Shown: positions 25,180 to 35,852, counted from the first letter of the stretch. The stretch: DNA of 64,000 nt from Streptomyces olivochromogenes (GCF_021538895.1 NZ_JADDRL010000004.1:124001-188000), one strand, 5' to 3'. The notes: a model not told the origin generated them from the letters alone. Numbers and translations: made by a program.

Positions 25180-26358
25180 TCAGAAGGTCGCCGCCACCCG
25201 GAACGTGATCCCCGCTACGCGCAGGCGCTCGGTGAGCGCGTCGCCCATCGACTGGGCCGTGGTGACCTGGCCGGCCGTCGGTGGCAGGTCGTCGAAGGCC
25301 AGGCACAGGGCGGACTCGGCGAACATCTTGGCCGTCTCGTCGTAGCCGGGGTCGCCGCCCGCGACCTCCGTGAACACGCGCCGGCCACCGCCCTCGCCGA
25401 CGAAGCGGACAGAGAACCAGCTCTTCGCCCGCTTCTCGGCGCTCGGCCCGTCCCCGGGCCTGAGCCGGTCGGACAGCCAGCGCCGGGCGGGCGGCAGCTG
25501 GGCGGCGGTGACGAGCGCGCCCACGGCCGCGACCCCGCCGAGGGCCACGGGCAGCCGGCGCACGGCCGCGTAGTGCCGGTAGCGGAAGTCGGGGCCGTAG
25601 CGCTCCAGCGTGCGCGCGGAGCGGCGCACGATCTGCGCGTCGATGGTCGGCAGGGGCAGGGCCCAGGCGCCGATCTCCTTGGCGAACCGCGGCGCGCCCG
25701 TCGGCGCCGTCGCCCGGCGTCCCATCAGGCGCGGCTCGTGCCGGCCGCGGTCCCGCGAGGCGGCCAGCATCTGCGGCCCGCGCGCCATCTGGGTCAGCGC
25801 CGAGGCGAGGGTGCCGCCCGAGAAGGTGGCGTCCGCGGTCACGTATCCGTCCACGGTCAGCGGCACGCCCTCGGGCAGCTGCCGGACCGTGAAGTACGCC
25901 CCCAGGTCGTGCGGAATCGAGTCGAAACCGCAGGCGTGCACCAGCCGGGCGCCCGTCTCACGCGCGCGTGCGTCGTGGCGGACGTACATCAGGTCCACGA
26001 ACTCGGGCTCGCCCGTGAGATCGAGATAGTCCGCCCCGCTGTCGGCGCAGGCGGCGACGAGTTCCTCGCCGTAGCGGACGTACGGCCCCACGGTCGAGGC
26101 CACCACGCGCGCGTGCTCCGCGAGTGCGCGCACCGTGGCGGGTTCGCCCACGTCGGCGCGCAGCACCCCCACGTCCGCGCCGAGCCCCAGCCGGTCGCGC
26201 AGGGCGCGGAGCCGGTTCTCGTCGCGGCCGGCCAGGGCCCAGCGCAGGCCCTCGGGCGCGTGCGCGGCGAGGTACCGCGCGGTGAGCGTCCCGACGAAGC
26301 CCGTGGCTCCGAAGAGCACGATGTCGTGGGGACGGTCCGTCCTCTTCAGCCTGCTCAT
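25180..26358 (-). CDS. Saccharopine dehydrogenase-like / trans-acting enoyl reductase
   Basis: The 392-residue product has an N-terminal Rossmann domain (IVLFGATGFVGTLTARYLA) and the GEPEFVDLM and HACGFDSIPHDLGAY blocks of the trans-acting enoyl reductase group, known in mycobacteria for phthiocerol and glycolipid synthesis. A hydrophobic helix (VALGGVAAVGALVTAAQLPP) may be membrane-associated. It probably reduces a lipid intermediate; saccharopine dehydrogenase activity itself is unlikely. It is divergent from the acyl-CoA racemase operon and may share its operator region. Confidence 0.8.
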   Translation of the reverse strand: MSRLKRTDRPHDIVLFGATGFVGTLTARYLAAHAPEGLRWALAGRDENRLRALRDRLGLGADVGVLRADVGEPATVRALAEHARVVASTVGPYVRYGEELVAACADSGADYLDLTGEPEFVDLMYVRHDARARETGARLVHACGFDSIPHDLGAYFTVRQLPEGVPLTVDGYVTADATFSGGTLASALTQMARGPQMLAASRDRGRHEPRLMGRRATAPTGAPRFAKEIGAWALPLPTIDAQIVRRSARTLERYGPDFRYRHYAAVRRLPVALGGVAAVGALVTAAQLPPARRWLSDRLRPGDGPSAEKRAKSWFSVRFVGEGGGRRVFTEVAGGDPGYDETAKMFAESALCLAFDDLPPTAGQVTTAQSMGDALTERLRVAGITFRVAATF

Positions 26359-26474
26359 GACACCTCTCGGTCGTACATCCCGCGCCGCTGTCGGTGGCTG
26401 AGGCTAGCGTGAGAAGGACGAGGCGCGACGCGCGGCCCGGCGCAGCGCGACGAGCCCGTCCGGGTAACTTGGCT

Positions 26475-26517
26475 AAGCGCTTGCTCGTCCGGGTCTTGTG
26501 CCAGGTGGAACACGTTC
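26475..26517. promoter_or_regulatory. Two palindromic operators before the lipid oxidation operon
   Basis: AAGCGCTT (26475-26482) inside GCTAAGCGCTTGCT, and GAACACGTTC (26508-26517), are both perfect palindromes, 26 bp apart, upstream of the racemase gene at 26566. GAACACGTTC matches the core of the mycobacterial KstR operator (AACnnGTT) as I remember it; AAGCGCTT resembles operators of other TetR regulators of fatty-acid genes. The sequences are seen; the binding proteins are inferred. Confidence 0.65.
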
Positions 26518-26565
26518 TTAGCATCATTGGTGTTACATCGGTTGTGTCACATGACTGGGGGCGCC

Positions 26566-27744
26566 ATGACGGCAGGAACGCCGGGGCAGGGCCCGCTCGC
26601 GGGCGTGCGCGTGCTGGAGCTGGCCGGAATCGGGCCGGGCCCGTTCGCGGCCATGCTCCTCGCCGACCTCGGCGCCGACGTCGTGCGCGTGGACCGTCCC
26701 GGCGGCGCCGGCCTCGCGATCGACCCGGCCTACGACATCACCAACCGCAACAAGCGCTCGGTGCTCGTCGACCTGAAGGCGCCGGACGGCCCGGACCGCG
26801 TCCTGGACCTCGCCGAGCGGGCCGACATCCTCATCGAGGGCTACCGCCCCGGCGTCGCCGAACGCCTCGGCGTCGGCCCCGACGACTGCCACGTCCGCAA
26901 CCCCCGGCTGGTGTACGGCCGCATGACCGGCTGGGGCCAGGAGGGCCCCCTCGCCCAGCGCGCCGGCCACGACATCGCCTACATCGCCGTCACCGGCACC
27001 CTCGGCATGATCGGCGACCCGGACGGCCCCCCGGCCGTCCCCGCCAACCTCGTCGGCGACTACGCCGGCGGCTCCCTCTACCTGGTCGTCGGCATCCTCG
27101 CCGCCCTGCACCACGCGCGCGCGACCGGCACCGGCCAGGTCGTCGACGCCGCCATCGTCGACGGCGCCTCCCACCTCGCCGCGATGATCCACGGCATGCT
27201 GGCCGCCGGCGGCTGGCAGGACCGGCGCGGCGCCAACCTCCTGGACGGCGGCTGCCCCTACTACGGGACCTACGAGACCGCCGACGGCAAGTACATGGCG
27301 GTGGGCGCTCTGGAGCGGCAGTTCTACGAGGAGTTCCTCGCCCTGATGGGCCTGGACGACCTGGCACCGGCCCGCAAGGACTGGACCCGCTGGGGCGAGC
27401 TGCGCGAGGCGGTCGCCGCCCGCTTCAAGTCCCGCACCCGGGACGAGTGGACGGCCGTCTTCGAGGCCTCCGACGCCTGCGTGGCCCCGGTCCTGTCCCT
27501 GCGCGAGGCCCCGCGGCACCCCCACCTCGCGGCCCGCGGCACCTTCACCGACCACGGCGGCATCACCCAGCCCGCGCCCGCGCCCCGCTTCTCCGCCACC
27601 CCCACAGCGATCCGCACCGGCCCCGCCCGGCCGGGCGCCGACGCCGACGACGTGGCCCGTGACTGGGACGTGCCCCGGCTGCTGGACGCCGACGTGCCCC
27701 GGCCCGCCGACGCTCAGGACGACCAGCGGGAGCCGCTGCCATGA
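26566..27744 (+). CDS. CaiB/BaiF CoA-transferase family, probable alpha-methylacyl-CoA racemase
   Basis: The 392-residue product is a class III CoA-transferase-fold enzyme: GVRVLELAGIGPGPFAAMLLADLGADVVRV-type start, then NRNKRS, RMTGWGQEGP and GHDIAYIA, with DDGGCPYYGTYE-like central blocks. GHDIAYIA with the neighbouring aspartate is the racemase active site. It would epimerise 2-methyl-branched acyl-CoA before beta-oxidation, as for sterol side chains or phytanate. The start ATG 26566 follows CTGGGGG; ATG 26551 is an alternative. First gene of an operon with thiolase and FadB. Confidence 0.85.
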   Translation: MTAGTPGQGPLAGVRVLELAGIGPGPFAAMLLADLGADVVRVDRPGGAGLAIDPAYDITNRNKRSVLVDLKAPDGPDRVLDLAERADILIEGYRPGVAERLGVGPDDCHVRNPRLVYGRMTGWGQEGPLAQRAGHDIAYIAVTGTLGMIGDPDGPPAVPANLVGDYAGGSLYLVVGILAALHHARATGTGQVVDAAIVDGASHLAAMIHGMLAAGGWQDRRGANLLDGGCPYYGTYETADGKYMAVGALERQFYEEFLALMGLDDLAPARKDWTRWGELREAVAARFKSRTRDEWTAVFEASDACVAPVLSLREAPRHPHLAARGTFTDHGGITQPAPAPRFSATPTAIRTGPARPGADADDVARDWDVPRLLDADVPRPADAQDDQREPLP

Positions 27745-27846
27745 GCGCGTCGCCGTGTCCCCCGAGTCCGGGGTCCGCATGCTGAAGGACACCCCGCGTC
27801 ACCCCGCCGACCTCCGCCCCGAAAACCCTCGTGGAAAGGCTTGTCA

Positions 27847-29061
<1,215 letters not shown>

Positions 29062-29101
29062 CCCCCTGCGGATTCACGAGACTTCTACGGAGACCCCTGT
29101 C

Positions 29102-31315
29102 ATGACCGAGAGCACCACCATCCGCTGGGAGCAGGACGACACCGGTGTCGTCACCCTCGTCCTCGACGACCCCAACCAGTCCGCGAACACCATGAACCAG
29201 GCGTTCCGCGACTCCCTCGCCGTCGTCGTCGACCGCCTGGAGGCCGAGCAGGACTCCATCCGCGGCATCATCGTCACCTCCGCGAAGAAGACCTTCTTCG
29301 CCGGCGGCGACCTGCGCGACCTCATCCGCGTCACCCCCGAGACCGCCCAGGACCTGTTCGACGGCGGCCTCGCCATCAAGCGCAACCTGCGCCGCATCGA
29401 GACCCTCGGCAAGCCGGTCGTCGCCGCCATCAACGGCGCGGCCCTGGGCGGCGGCTTCGAGATCGCCCTCGCCTGCCACCACCGGGTCGCCCTCGACACC
29501 TCCGGCACCAAGATCGGCTGCCCCGAGGTCACCCTCGGCCTGCTCCCCGGAGGCGGCGGCGTCGCCCGCACCGTCCGTCTGCTGGGCATCGCCGACGCCC
29601 TGCTGAAGGTCCTGCTCCAGGGCACGCAGTACAACGCGCGGCGCGCCCAGGAGAACGGCCTCGTCCACGAGGTCGCCGGCACGCCGGAGGAACTGCTCGC
29701 CAAGGCCCGCGCCTTCATCGACGCCAACCCCGAGTCCCGGCAGCCCTGGGACAGGCCCGGCTACAAGATCCCCGGCGGCACCCCGGCGAACCCGAAGTTC
29801 GCGGCCAACCTGCCCGCCTTCCCGGCCAGCCTGCGCAAGCAGACGGGCGGCGCCCCCTACCCGGCCCCGCGCAACATCCTCGCCGCCGCCGTCGAGGGCT
29901 CCCAGGTCGACTTCGAGACCGCCCAGGTCATCGAGGCCCGCTACTTCGTCGAGCTGGCGGCGGGCCAGACCTCGAAGAACATGATCCAGGCGTTCTTCTT
30001 CGACCTCCAGGCCGTCAACTCCGGCGCCAACCGCCCCCGGGGCATCGAGCCGCGCCCGGTCCGCAAGGTCGCCGTCCTCGGCGCGGGCATGATGGGCGCG
30101 GGCATCGCCTACTCCTGCGCCCGCGCGGGCATCGAGGTCGTCCTCAAGGACGTCTCGCCGGAGGCCGCCGCCAAGGGCAAGGCCTACTCCGAGCAGCTGT
30201 GCGCCAAGGCCGTCGCCAAGGGCCGTACGACCCAGGAGAAGGCGGACGTGCTGCTCGCCCGCATCACGCCCACCGCCGAGGTCCAGGACCTGGCGGGCTG
30301 CGACGCGGTCATCGAGGCCGTCTTCGAGGACACCTCGCTCAAGCACAAGGTGTTCCAGGACATCCAGCACGTCGTCGAGCCGGACGCGCTGCTGTGCTCC
30401 AACACCTCCACCCTGCCCATCACCGTCCTCGCCGAGGGCGTGGAGCGTCAGGGAGACTTCATCGGGCTGCACTTCTTCTCGCCCGTCGACAAGATGCCGC
30501 TCGTCGAGATCATCAAGGGCGAGCGCACCGGCGACGAGGCCCTGGCCCGCGCCTTCGACCTGGTCCGGCAGATCAACAAGACGCCGATCGTCGTCAACGA
30601 CTCGCGCGGCTTCTTCACCTCGCGGGTGATCGGCCACTTCATCAACGAAGGCGTCGCCATGGTCGGCGAGGGCATCGAGCCCGCCTCCGTCGAGCAGGCG
30701 GCCGCCCAGGCCGGCTACCCGGCCAAGGTCCTCTCGCTCATGGACGAGCTGACCCTCACCCTCCCGCGCAAGATCCGCAATGAGTCGAAGCGGGCGGTGG
30801 AGGAGTCCGGCGGCACCTGGACGCCGCATCCGGCCGAGGCGGTCATCGACCGCATGGTGGACGAGTTCGGCCGCCCCGGCCGCAGCGGCGGCGCCGGCTT
30901 CTACGAGTACGGCGAGGACGGCAAGCGGGCCGGACTGTGGCCGGGACTGCGCGAGCACTTCACCAAGCCCGGCCACGAGGTCCCGTTCCGCGACATGCAG
31001 GAGCGCATGCTCTTCGCCGAGGCGATCGACACCGTCCGGCTCCTCGAAGAGGGCGTGCTGACCTCCGTCGCCGACGCCAACATCGGCTCCATCCTCGGTA
31101 TCGGTTTCCCCGGCTGGACCGGCGGTGTGCTCCAGTACATCAACGGCTACGACGGCGGCGCCGGGGCAGGTGCTGGCGCCGGGGCGGGTACCGGTGTCGC
31201 CGGCTTCGTGGCACGCGCGCGTGAACTCGCCGAGCGCTACGGCGACCGGTTCCAGCCGCCCGCGCTGCTGGTCGAGAAGGCGGAGCGGGGGGAGACCTTC
31301 ACCGGCGGGCACTGA
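29102..31315 (+). CDS. fadB: FadB-type multifunctional enzyme: enoyl-CoA hydratase/3-hydroxyacyl-CoA dehydrogenase
   Basis: The 737-residue product has an N-terminal crotonase domain (AGGDLRDL oxyanion loop; NGAALGGGFEIALACHHRVA), then a Rossmann domain from about residue 315 (VAVLGAGMMGAGIAY), HFFSPVDKMPLVEII and the two C-terminal dehydrogenase halves. It hydrates and oxidises acyl-CoA in beta-oxidation, with the adjacent thiolase finishing the cycle. Near the C terminus, where relatives read YIN..GG..GFVARAREL, there is a Gly-Ala repeat (about 31154-31198) not expected in the family. GGAGA lies seven to twelve bases before the ATG. Confidence 0.92.
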   Translation: MTESTTIRWEQDDTGVVTLVLDDPNQSANTMNQAFRDSLAVVVDRLEAEQDSIRGIIVTSAKKTFFAGGDLRDLIRVTPETAQDLFDGGLAIKRNLRRIETLGKPVVAAINGAALGGGFEIALACHHRVALDTSGTKIGCPEVTLGLLPGGGGVARTVRLLGIADALLKVLLQGTQYNARRAQENGLVHEVAGTPEELLAKARAFIDANPESRQPWDRPGYKIPGGTPANPKFAANLPAFPASLRKQTGGAPYPAPRNILAAAVEGSQVDFETAQVIEARYFVELAAGQTSKNMIQAFFFDLQAVNSGANRPRGIEPRPVRKVAVLGAGMMGAGIAYSCARAGIEVVLKDVSPEAAAKGKAYSEQLCAKAVAKGRTTQEKADVLLARITPTAEVQDLAGCDAVIEAVFEDTSLKHKVFQDIQHVVEPDALLCSNTSTLPITVLAEGVERQGDFIGLHFFSPVDKMPLVEIIKGERTGDEALARAFDLVRQINKTPIVVNDSRGFFTSRVIGHFINEGVAMVGEGIEPASVEQAAAQAGYPAKVLSLMDELTLTLPRKIRNESKRAVEESGGTWTPHPAEAVIDRMVDEFGRPGRSGGAGFYEYGEDGKRAGLWPGLREHFTKPGHEVPFRDMQERMLFAEAIDTVRLLEEGVLTSVADANIGSILGIGFPGWTGGVLQYINGYDGGAGAGAGAGAGTGVAGFVARARELAERYGDRFQPPALLVEKAERGETFTGGH

Positions 31316-31321
31316 GTGCGC

Positions 31322-31352
31322 CGTACCGCCGGGTGCCTCACCCGGCGGTACG
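31322..31352 (+). terminator. Strong terminator after the lipid oxidation operon
   Basis: CGTACCGCCGGGTG (31322-31335) pairs perfectly with CACCCGGCGGTACG (31339-31352) around CCT, a 14-bp stem six bases after the fadB stop. It ends the racemase-thiolase-FadB transcript. Confidence 0.85.
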
Positions 31353-31559
31353 CCGTCCTCGCTCCCGGGGCGTGAACCGGCCCCGGGAGCCGGGGGGTTG
31401 AGACGGCCTCCGCGCGCGGGGGCGCTGTTGCGGAAGTGACGGCCGGGGGAGCCGGGGGCGAACCGGGCGAGAAGTTCCTGCACGCCTGTGGACTGGCGGG
31501 GACTCGGGGACGCACCGTGAGGGCGAGCGAACTCGGCCACACCGCTCAGGGGGGTCCTC

Positions 31560-32894
31560 ATGCCGTACTCGCGCTCCGCCCTGCGAAGATTCCTCGCCCT
31601 CACCGCCGCCGGCCTCCTCGGCGGCGCCTTTGCCCTGGCGGTCGCTCCCGTCGCCACGGCCGAACCGGCCACGCCGGTCGGCTACCCGGCGGGCTCGACC
31701 GCCACCCGCTACTCGGGGCTCGCCCTCGACGCCTGCACGGCCCCGCCGCTCACCACCGTGCAGGCCTGGAACGCCTCGCCCTACCGCGCCCTCGGCGTCT
31801 ACCTCTCCGGTGTCAACCGCACCTGCGTACAGCCCCAGTTGACCGCGTCCTGGGTAGCCTCCGTGACGGGGCTGAAGTGGCGCCTGCTGCCCATACACAA
31901 GGGCCTGCAACCGCCGTGCGGGGCACGCCCGTCCGACGCCAAGATCAGTACGAGCCCCGCCACGGCCCGCTCGCAGGGCACCGCGGCCGCCACGGAGGCG
32001 ATCGCCGCGGCGAAGGCCCTCGGCATGCTGCCCGGCAGCGCCCTCTACAACGACATCGAGCACTACACCCAGACCGACGCCACCTGCCGCACGGCCGTCC
32101 TGACGTACATGTCCGCCTGGACCAAGGAGCTGCACCGGCTCGGCTACGTCTCCGGCGTCTACATGAACCTCAACCTCGGCGCCCGCCAACTCGCCGACGC
32201 CTACACGTCCACGGCGTACGCACGCCCGGACGCCCTGTGGATCGCGCGCTACGACAGCGTGGACTCCCTCAAGGGCTGGACCGGCATCGCCGATGCCAAG
32301 TGGGCCGCCCACCAGCGCGCCAAGCAGTTCCGCGGCGGCCACGACGAGACCTACGGCGGGGTCACCCTCAACATCGACACCGACCGGCTCGACGCTCCCG
32401 TCGCCACGGTGGCGTACCCGTACAAGGTGACCAGCACGACCCCGCTCAACGCGCGCACCGGGCCCGCGACGAGCTACCCGGTCACCGTGACCTACGCCCC
32501 CGGCTCGACGCTGAAGGTCGTCTGCCAGACGCCCGGCACCAAGGTCGGCACCACGTCGGTGTGGGACAGGCTCACCAACGGCGGCTACGTCTCGGACCGT
32601 TACGTCAGCACCCCCTCCGGCACCGGCTACAGCGCGCCGCTGCCCCGCTGCGCCTACCCGTACCAGGTGACCGCCCCGGCGGGCGTGACCGAACGCAGCG
32701 GCCCCGGCTCCGGGTACACCGCCGTCGGCACCTCGCCGAACGGAGCGCTGGCGTGGGTCACCTGTCAGCGGTCCGGTGCGGCGGTCGGCCCCACCCGGAT
32801 CTGGGACCGGCTCGACAACGGCCACTACGTCTCGGACCACTACGTGGCCACGCCCGGCACCACCTCGTACAGCAAGCCCGTGCCCCGCTGCTGA
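31560..32894 (+). CDS. Secreted DUF1906 (Rv2525c-like) glycoside-hydrolase-fold protein with SH3 repeats
   Basis: The 444-residue protein begins with a signal sequence (LRRFLALTAAGLLGGAFALA, ending near ATA) that has a twin-arginine-like pair. A DUF1906 domain follows: GLALDACTAPP, LGVYLSG, LYNDIEHY and GYVSGVYMNLN, which resembles the Rv2525c TIM barrel. Two C-terminal SH3-like repeats (YPYKVTSTTPLNARTGPATSYPV and YPYQVTAPAGVTERSGPGSGYTA type) likely bind the cell wall. It probably acts on, or sits in, the envelope. It has its own promoter region after the fadB terminator, and it converges on the MerR gene. Confidence 0.85.
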   Translation: MPYSRSALRRFLALTAAGLLGGAFALAVAPVATAEPATPVGYPAGSTATRYSGLALDACTAPPLTTVQAWNASPYRALGVYLSGVNRTCVQPQLTASWVASVTGLKWRLLPIHKGLQPPCGARPSDAKISTSPATARSQGTAAATEAIAAAKALGMLPGSALYNDIEHYTQTDATCRTAVLTYMSAWTKELHRLGYVSGVYMNLNLGARQLADAYTSTAYARPDALWIARYDSVDSLKGWTGIADAKWAAHQRAKQFRGGHDETYGGVTLNIDTDRLDAPVATVAYPYKVTSTTPLNARTGPATSYPVTVTYAPGSTLKVVCQTPGTKVGTTSVWDRLTNGGYVSDRYVSTPSGTGYSAPLPRCAYPYQVTAPAGVTERSGPGSGYTAVGTSPNGALAWVTCQRSGAAVGPTRIWDRLDNGHYVSDHYVATPGTTSYSKPVPRC

Positions 32895-32915
32895 GCCGCG
32901 CGACGTGCCGGTGCG

Positions 32916-33629
32916 TCAGGAGGCTCCGTCCGCCCGCGACTCCTCCAGCCACACGCGCAGCTCCTGCTTCAAGGACCGCTGGAACGTGGTCAGCAGGGCC
33001 TGCACGACCAGGGGCTGCATATGGGCGGACAGCGACCGCACGTCCTCGGCGTCCCGCTCGGACACCTCGCCGCGCAGCACCTGGGACAGTTCGTGGGCCG
33101 CCGCGCGGGAGTGTTCGAGCAGGACGTTCCGGGCCGCGAGGATGGCCTCCTGGGACAGCGGCACGTCGAGCAGTTCGACGCCCAGGCGGAGCAGGCCCAG
33201 GTCGACGCGGTAGGCGTCACCGGCCCGCGTCACGACGTTCATCGCCGCCAGCCGGTCCAGGTCCTCCTCGGTCAGGTCCCGGCCGGCGCGCCGCCCGAGC
33301 TCCTCGCGGGAGAGCGTCTCGGCCGAGTCCGGGGCCCAGGAGGAGACGACGGCCCGGTGCACGGCGAGGTCGCGCGCGGTCAGGTCCGGCGGCAGCTGCC
33401 GCAGATACCGCTCGATCGCCGCCAGGGTCATGCCCTGGTGCTGCAGTTCCTCGATCAGCACCAGCCGCGCCAGGTGCTCCGGGCCGTAGTGACCCACCCG
33501 GCGCGGACCGATCACCGGGGGCGGCAGCAGGCCCTTGGTGCTGTAGAAGCGGACCGTGCGGACCGTCACGCCCGTCCGGGCGGCCAGCTCGTCGATCGTG
33601 AGGGTCGGCTCCTCGGCGTCGGTCGTCAT
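32916..33629 (-). CDS. MerR-family transcriptional regulator
   Basis: The 237-residue product starts with a winged helix: LTIDELAARTGVTVRTVRFYSTKGLLPPP, typical of MerR. The middle forms the dimer coiled coil (HLARLVLIEELQHQGMTLAAIERYL), and the long C-terminal region (about 120-237) is helical and could bind a drug or other ligand; no metal-binding cysteine cluster is seen. It is divergent from the permease gene. A small inverted repeat lies 21 bp before its ATG and may be its operator. Ligand unknown. Confidence 0.85.
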   Translation of the reverse strand: MTTDAEEPTLTIDELAARTGVTVRTVRFYSTKGLLPPPVIGPRRVGHYGPEHLARLVLIEELQHQGMTLAAIERYLRQLPPDLTARDLAVHRAVVSSWAPDSAETLSREELGRRAGRDLTEEDLDRLAAMNVVTRAGDAYRVDLGLLRLGVELLDVPLSQEAILAARNVLLEHSRAAAHELSQVLRGEVSERDAEDVRSLSAHMQPLVVQALLTTFQRSLKQELRVWLEESRADGAS

Positions 33630-33649
33630 GTGCAGCAGTATCGCTGTCT

Positions 33650-33660
33650 CACCACTGGTG
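33650..33660. promoter_or_regulatory. Inverted repeat upstream of the MerR gene
   Basis: CACCACTGGTG is a perfect odd palindrome located 21 bp from the MerR start, between it and the divergent permease gene. It could be a MerR operator for autoregulation. Symmetry and location are the only evidence. Confidence 0.4.
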
Positions 33661-33836
33661 TGAAACCTCTGATCCGTGTGTGACAAGTGCCGCTCTGTGA
33701 CATGGACCATCGCATACCTGATGATCATTCTGGGAAGGTGCTGCCTTGGTCTGTACCGCGACACAGGGGTGCGGGCCGGGACTGTACGACACCCGGGCCC
33801 ACGAGGCCCGTGCGCACCAGAGAGTGGAACCACCCC

Positions 33837-35303
33837 GTGAGCAAGGACTCCCTGGAATCGGCACAGGTCGCCGCCCGTCCCCAGGCGACCGGAACACCCG
33901 CGGACGCGGGCGATGCCGGCTACAGCAAGGACCTCAAGGCCCGCCACGTCAACATGATCGCCATCGGCGGCGCCATCGGCACCGGACTCTTCCTCGGCGC
34001 CGGCGGCCGCCTGCACAACGCGGGCCCAGCGCTCGCCGTGGCCTATCTGATCTGCGGCGTGTTCGCCTTCTTCGTCGTTCGGGCGCTCGGCGAACTCGTC
34101 CTGTACCGGCCCTCGTCCGGATCGTTCGTGTCGTACGCGCGCGAGTTCCTCGGCGAGAAGGGCGCCTACGTCGCCGGCTGGATGTACTTCCTGAACTGGT
34201 CGACCACCGGCATCGCCGACATCACCGCCATCGCGCTCTACACGCACTACTGGAGCATGTTCACCAGCATCCCGCAGTGGGTGCTCGCCCTGGTCGCCCT
34301 CGCGGTGGTCCTGGCCGTGAACCTCATCTCCGTGAAGATCTTCGGCGAGATGGAGTTCTGGTTCGCGATCATCAAGGTCGCGACCCTCGTCGGCTTCATG
34401 CTGATCGGCATCTTCCTGCTGGCCACCCAGCACAAGGTCGGCGGCCAGACGCCGGGCCTGAGCGTGGTCACCGACCACGGCGGCGTCCTCCCGCACGGTC
34501 TGATGCCGGTCGTCCTGGTCATGCAGGGCGTGATCTTCGCGTACGCCGCCCTGGAGCTGGTGGGCGTCGCGGCCGGCGAGACCGCCGAGCCGGAGAAGGT
34601 CGTCCCGCGCGCGGTGAACTCGATCATGTGGCGCGTCGGCCTGTTCTACGTCGGCTCGGTCGTGCTGCTCGCCCTGCTGCTGCCGGGCTCGGTCTACTCC
34701 GCCGACCAGAGCCCCTTCGTGACCGTGCTCTCGAAGATCGGCGTCTCGGGCGCCGGTGACGTGATGAACCTGGTCGTCCTGACCGCCGCCATGTCGTCGC
34801 TGAACTCCGGCCTGTACTCCACCGGCCGCATCCTGCGCTCCATGGCGATGGCCGGCTCCGCGCCGAAGTTCACCGCCCGCATGAACCGCAGCCAGGTCCC
34901 CTACGGCGGCATCCTGCTCACCTGCGCGGTGTGCGTGCTCGGCGTCGGCCTGAACTACCTCATGCCGAGCCAGGCCTTCGAGATCGTGCTGAACGTCGCC
35001 TCCCTCGGCATCATCAGCACCTGGGTGATCATCATGATCTGCCACATGATCTTCGTGCGCCGCGCCCGGGCCGGTCTGGTCACCCGGCCGGACTTCCGCC
35101 TGAAGGGCAGCCCGGTCACCGAGATCGCCACGATCGTCTTCCTGCTGGTCTGCCTCGGCATGATGTGGAAGGACCCCGAGGTGGGCCGCAAGACCCTCCT
35201 GCTCATCCCGGTGATCGCCGCGCTGCTGGTCGGCGGCTGGTACGGGGTGCGCCGCCGGGTCTCGAAGGAAGCGGACCGGGAGCTGAGCGAACTCACCCGC
35301 TAG
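33837..35303 (+). CDS. Amino acid permease, AnsP-type (probable L-asparagine)
   Basis: The 488-residue protein has about 12 membrane helices and the APC signature: the KARHVNMIAIGGAIGTGLFLGAG N-terminal helix and RPSSGSFVSYAREFLGEKGAYVAGW. These resemble AnsP/CycA/AroP members, closest by eye to asparagine permeases. It imports amino acids with protons. The GTG at 33837 follows GAGTGGA by about nine bases and starts VSKDSL. It is divergent from the MerR gene, and the gap holds the MerR inverted repeat. Confidence 0.85.
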   Translation: MSKDSLESAQVAARPQATGTPADAGDAGYSKDLKARHVNMIAIGGAIGTGLFLGAGGRLHNAGPALAVAYLICGVFAFFVVRALGELVLYRPSSGSFVSYAREFLGEKGAYVAGWMYFLNWSTTGIADITAIALYTHYWSMFTSIPQWVLALVALAVVLAVNLISVKIFGEMEFWFAIIKVATLVGFMLIGIFLLATQHKVGGQTPGLSVVTDHGGVLPHGLMPVVLVMQGVIFAYAALELVGVAAGETAEPEKVVPRAVNSIMWRVGLFYVGSVVLLALLLPGSVYSADQSPFVTVLSKIGVSGAGDVMNLVVLTAAMSSLNSGLYSTGRILRSMAMAGSAPKFTARMNRSQVPYGGILLTCAVCVLGVGLNYLMPSQAFEIVLNVASLGIISTWVIIMICHMIFVRRARAGLVTRPDFRLKGSPVTEIATIVFLLVCLGMMWKDPEVGRKTLLLIPVIAALLVGGWYGVRRRVSKEADRELSELTR

Positions 35304-35363
35304 CGCGGGCTCTCGAAGCGGCGGGCCGCGGCCACTGTCAGTGGCATCGCCTACGGTGGCGTC

Positions 35364-35852
35364 ATGTCGGAGATCACGTTTGTCCGGGGTGACGCCACCG
35401 TGCCGTCGGTCAAGGGCGTCAAGGTGATCGCCCACGTCTGCAACGACATCGGGGGATGGGGGAAGGGCTTCGTGCTGGCGCTGTCGCGCCGCTGGCCGGA
35501 GCCCGAGGCCGAGTACCGCGCATGGCACCGCCACCGCGCGTCCAACGACTTCGGCCTGGGCGCGATACAACTCGTGCGGGCCGAGCGGTACATCTGGGTG
35601 GCCAACATGATCGGCCAGCGCGGCACTCGCACGGGCAGTAAGGGCGTGCCCGTGCGGTACGAGGCCATCGACACGGCACTCGCCCGGCTCGCCGACGAAG
35701 TGATCGAACGCGGCGCCTCCGTGCACATGCCCCGCATAGGCTGCGGTCTGGCGGGCGGCAAGTGGTCCCGGATCGAGCCGCTGATCACGGAGCGGCTGGT
35801 GCGGCGCGGGATCGCGGTGACGGTGTACGACCACGGGGAGGGCGCCGGATGA
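35364..35852 (+). CDS. Macro-domain protein (ADP-ribose binding/hydrolase)
   Basis: The 162-residue product is one macro domain: ITFVRGDAT, KVIAHVCNDIGGWGKGFVLAL, and HMPRIGCGLAGGKW, the last being the phosphate-binding loop. These proteins remove ADP-ribose from proteins or nucleic acids or hydrolyse ADP-ribose phosphate and acetyl-ADP-ribose. It is similar to DarG/TARG1-like and Poa1p-like types; the class is undecided. The stop overlaps the next gene's ATG (ATGA), so it is translated with a PfkB kinase. No DarT-like ADP-ribosyltransferase is adjacent. Confidence 0.88.
   Translation: MSEITFVRGDATVPSVKGVKVIAHVCNDIGGWGKGFVLALSRRWPEPEAEYRAWHRHRASNDFGLGAIQLVRAERYIWVANMIGQRGTRTGSKGVPVRYEAIDTALARLADEVIERGASVHMPRIGCGLAGGKWSRIEPLITERLVRRGIAVTVYDHGEGAG

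Noticed and set aside
27841..27846. TTG start for the thiolase at 27841
   Set aside because: It is too close to the GGAAAGG ribosome site; GTG 27847 has better spacing.
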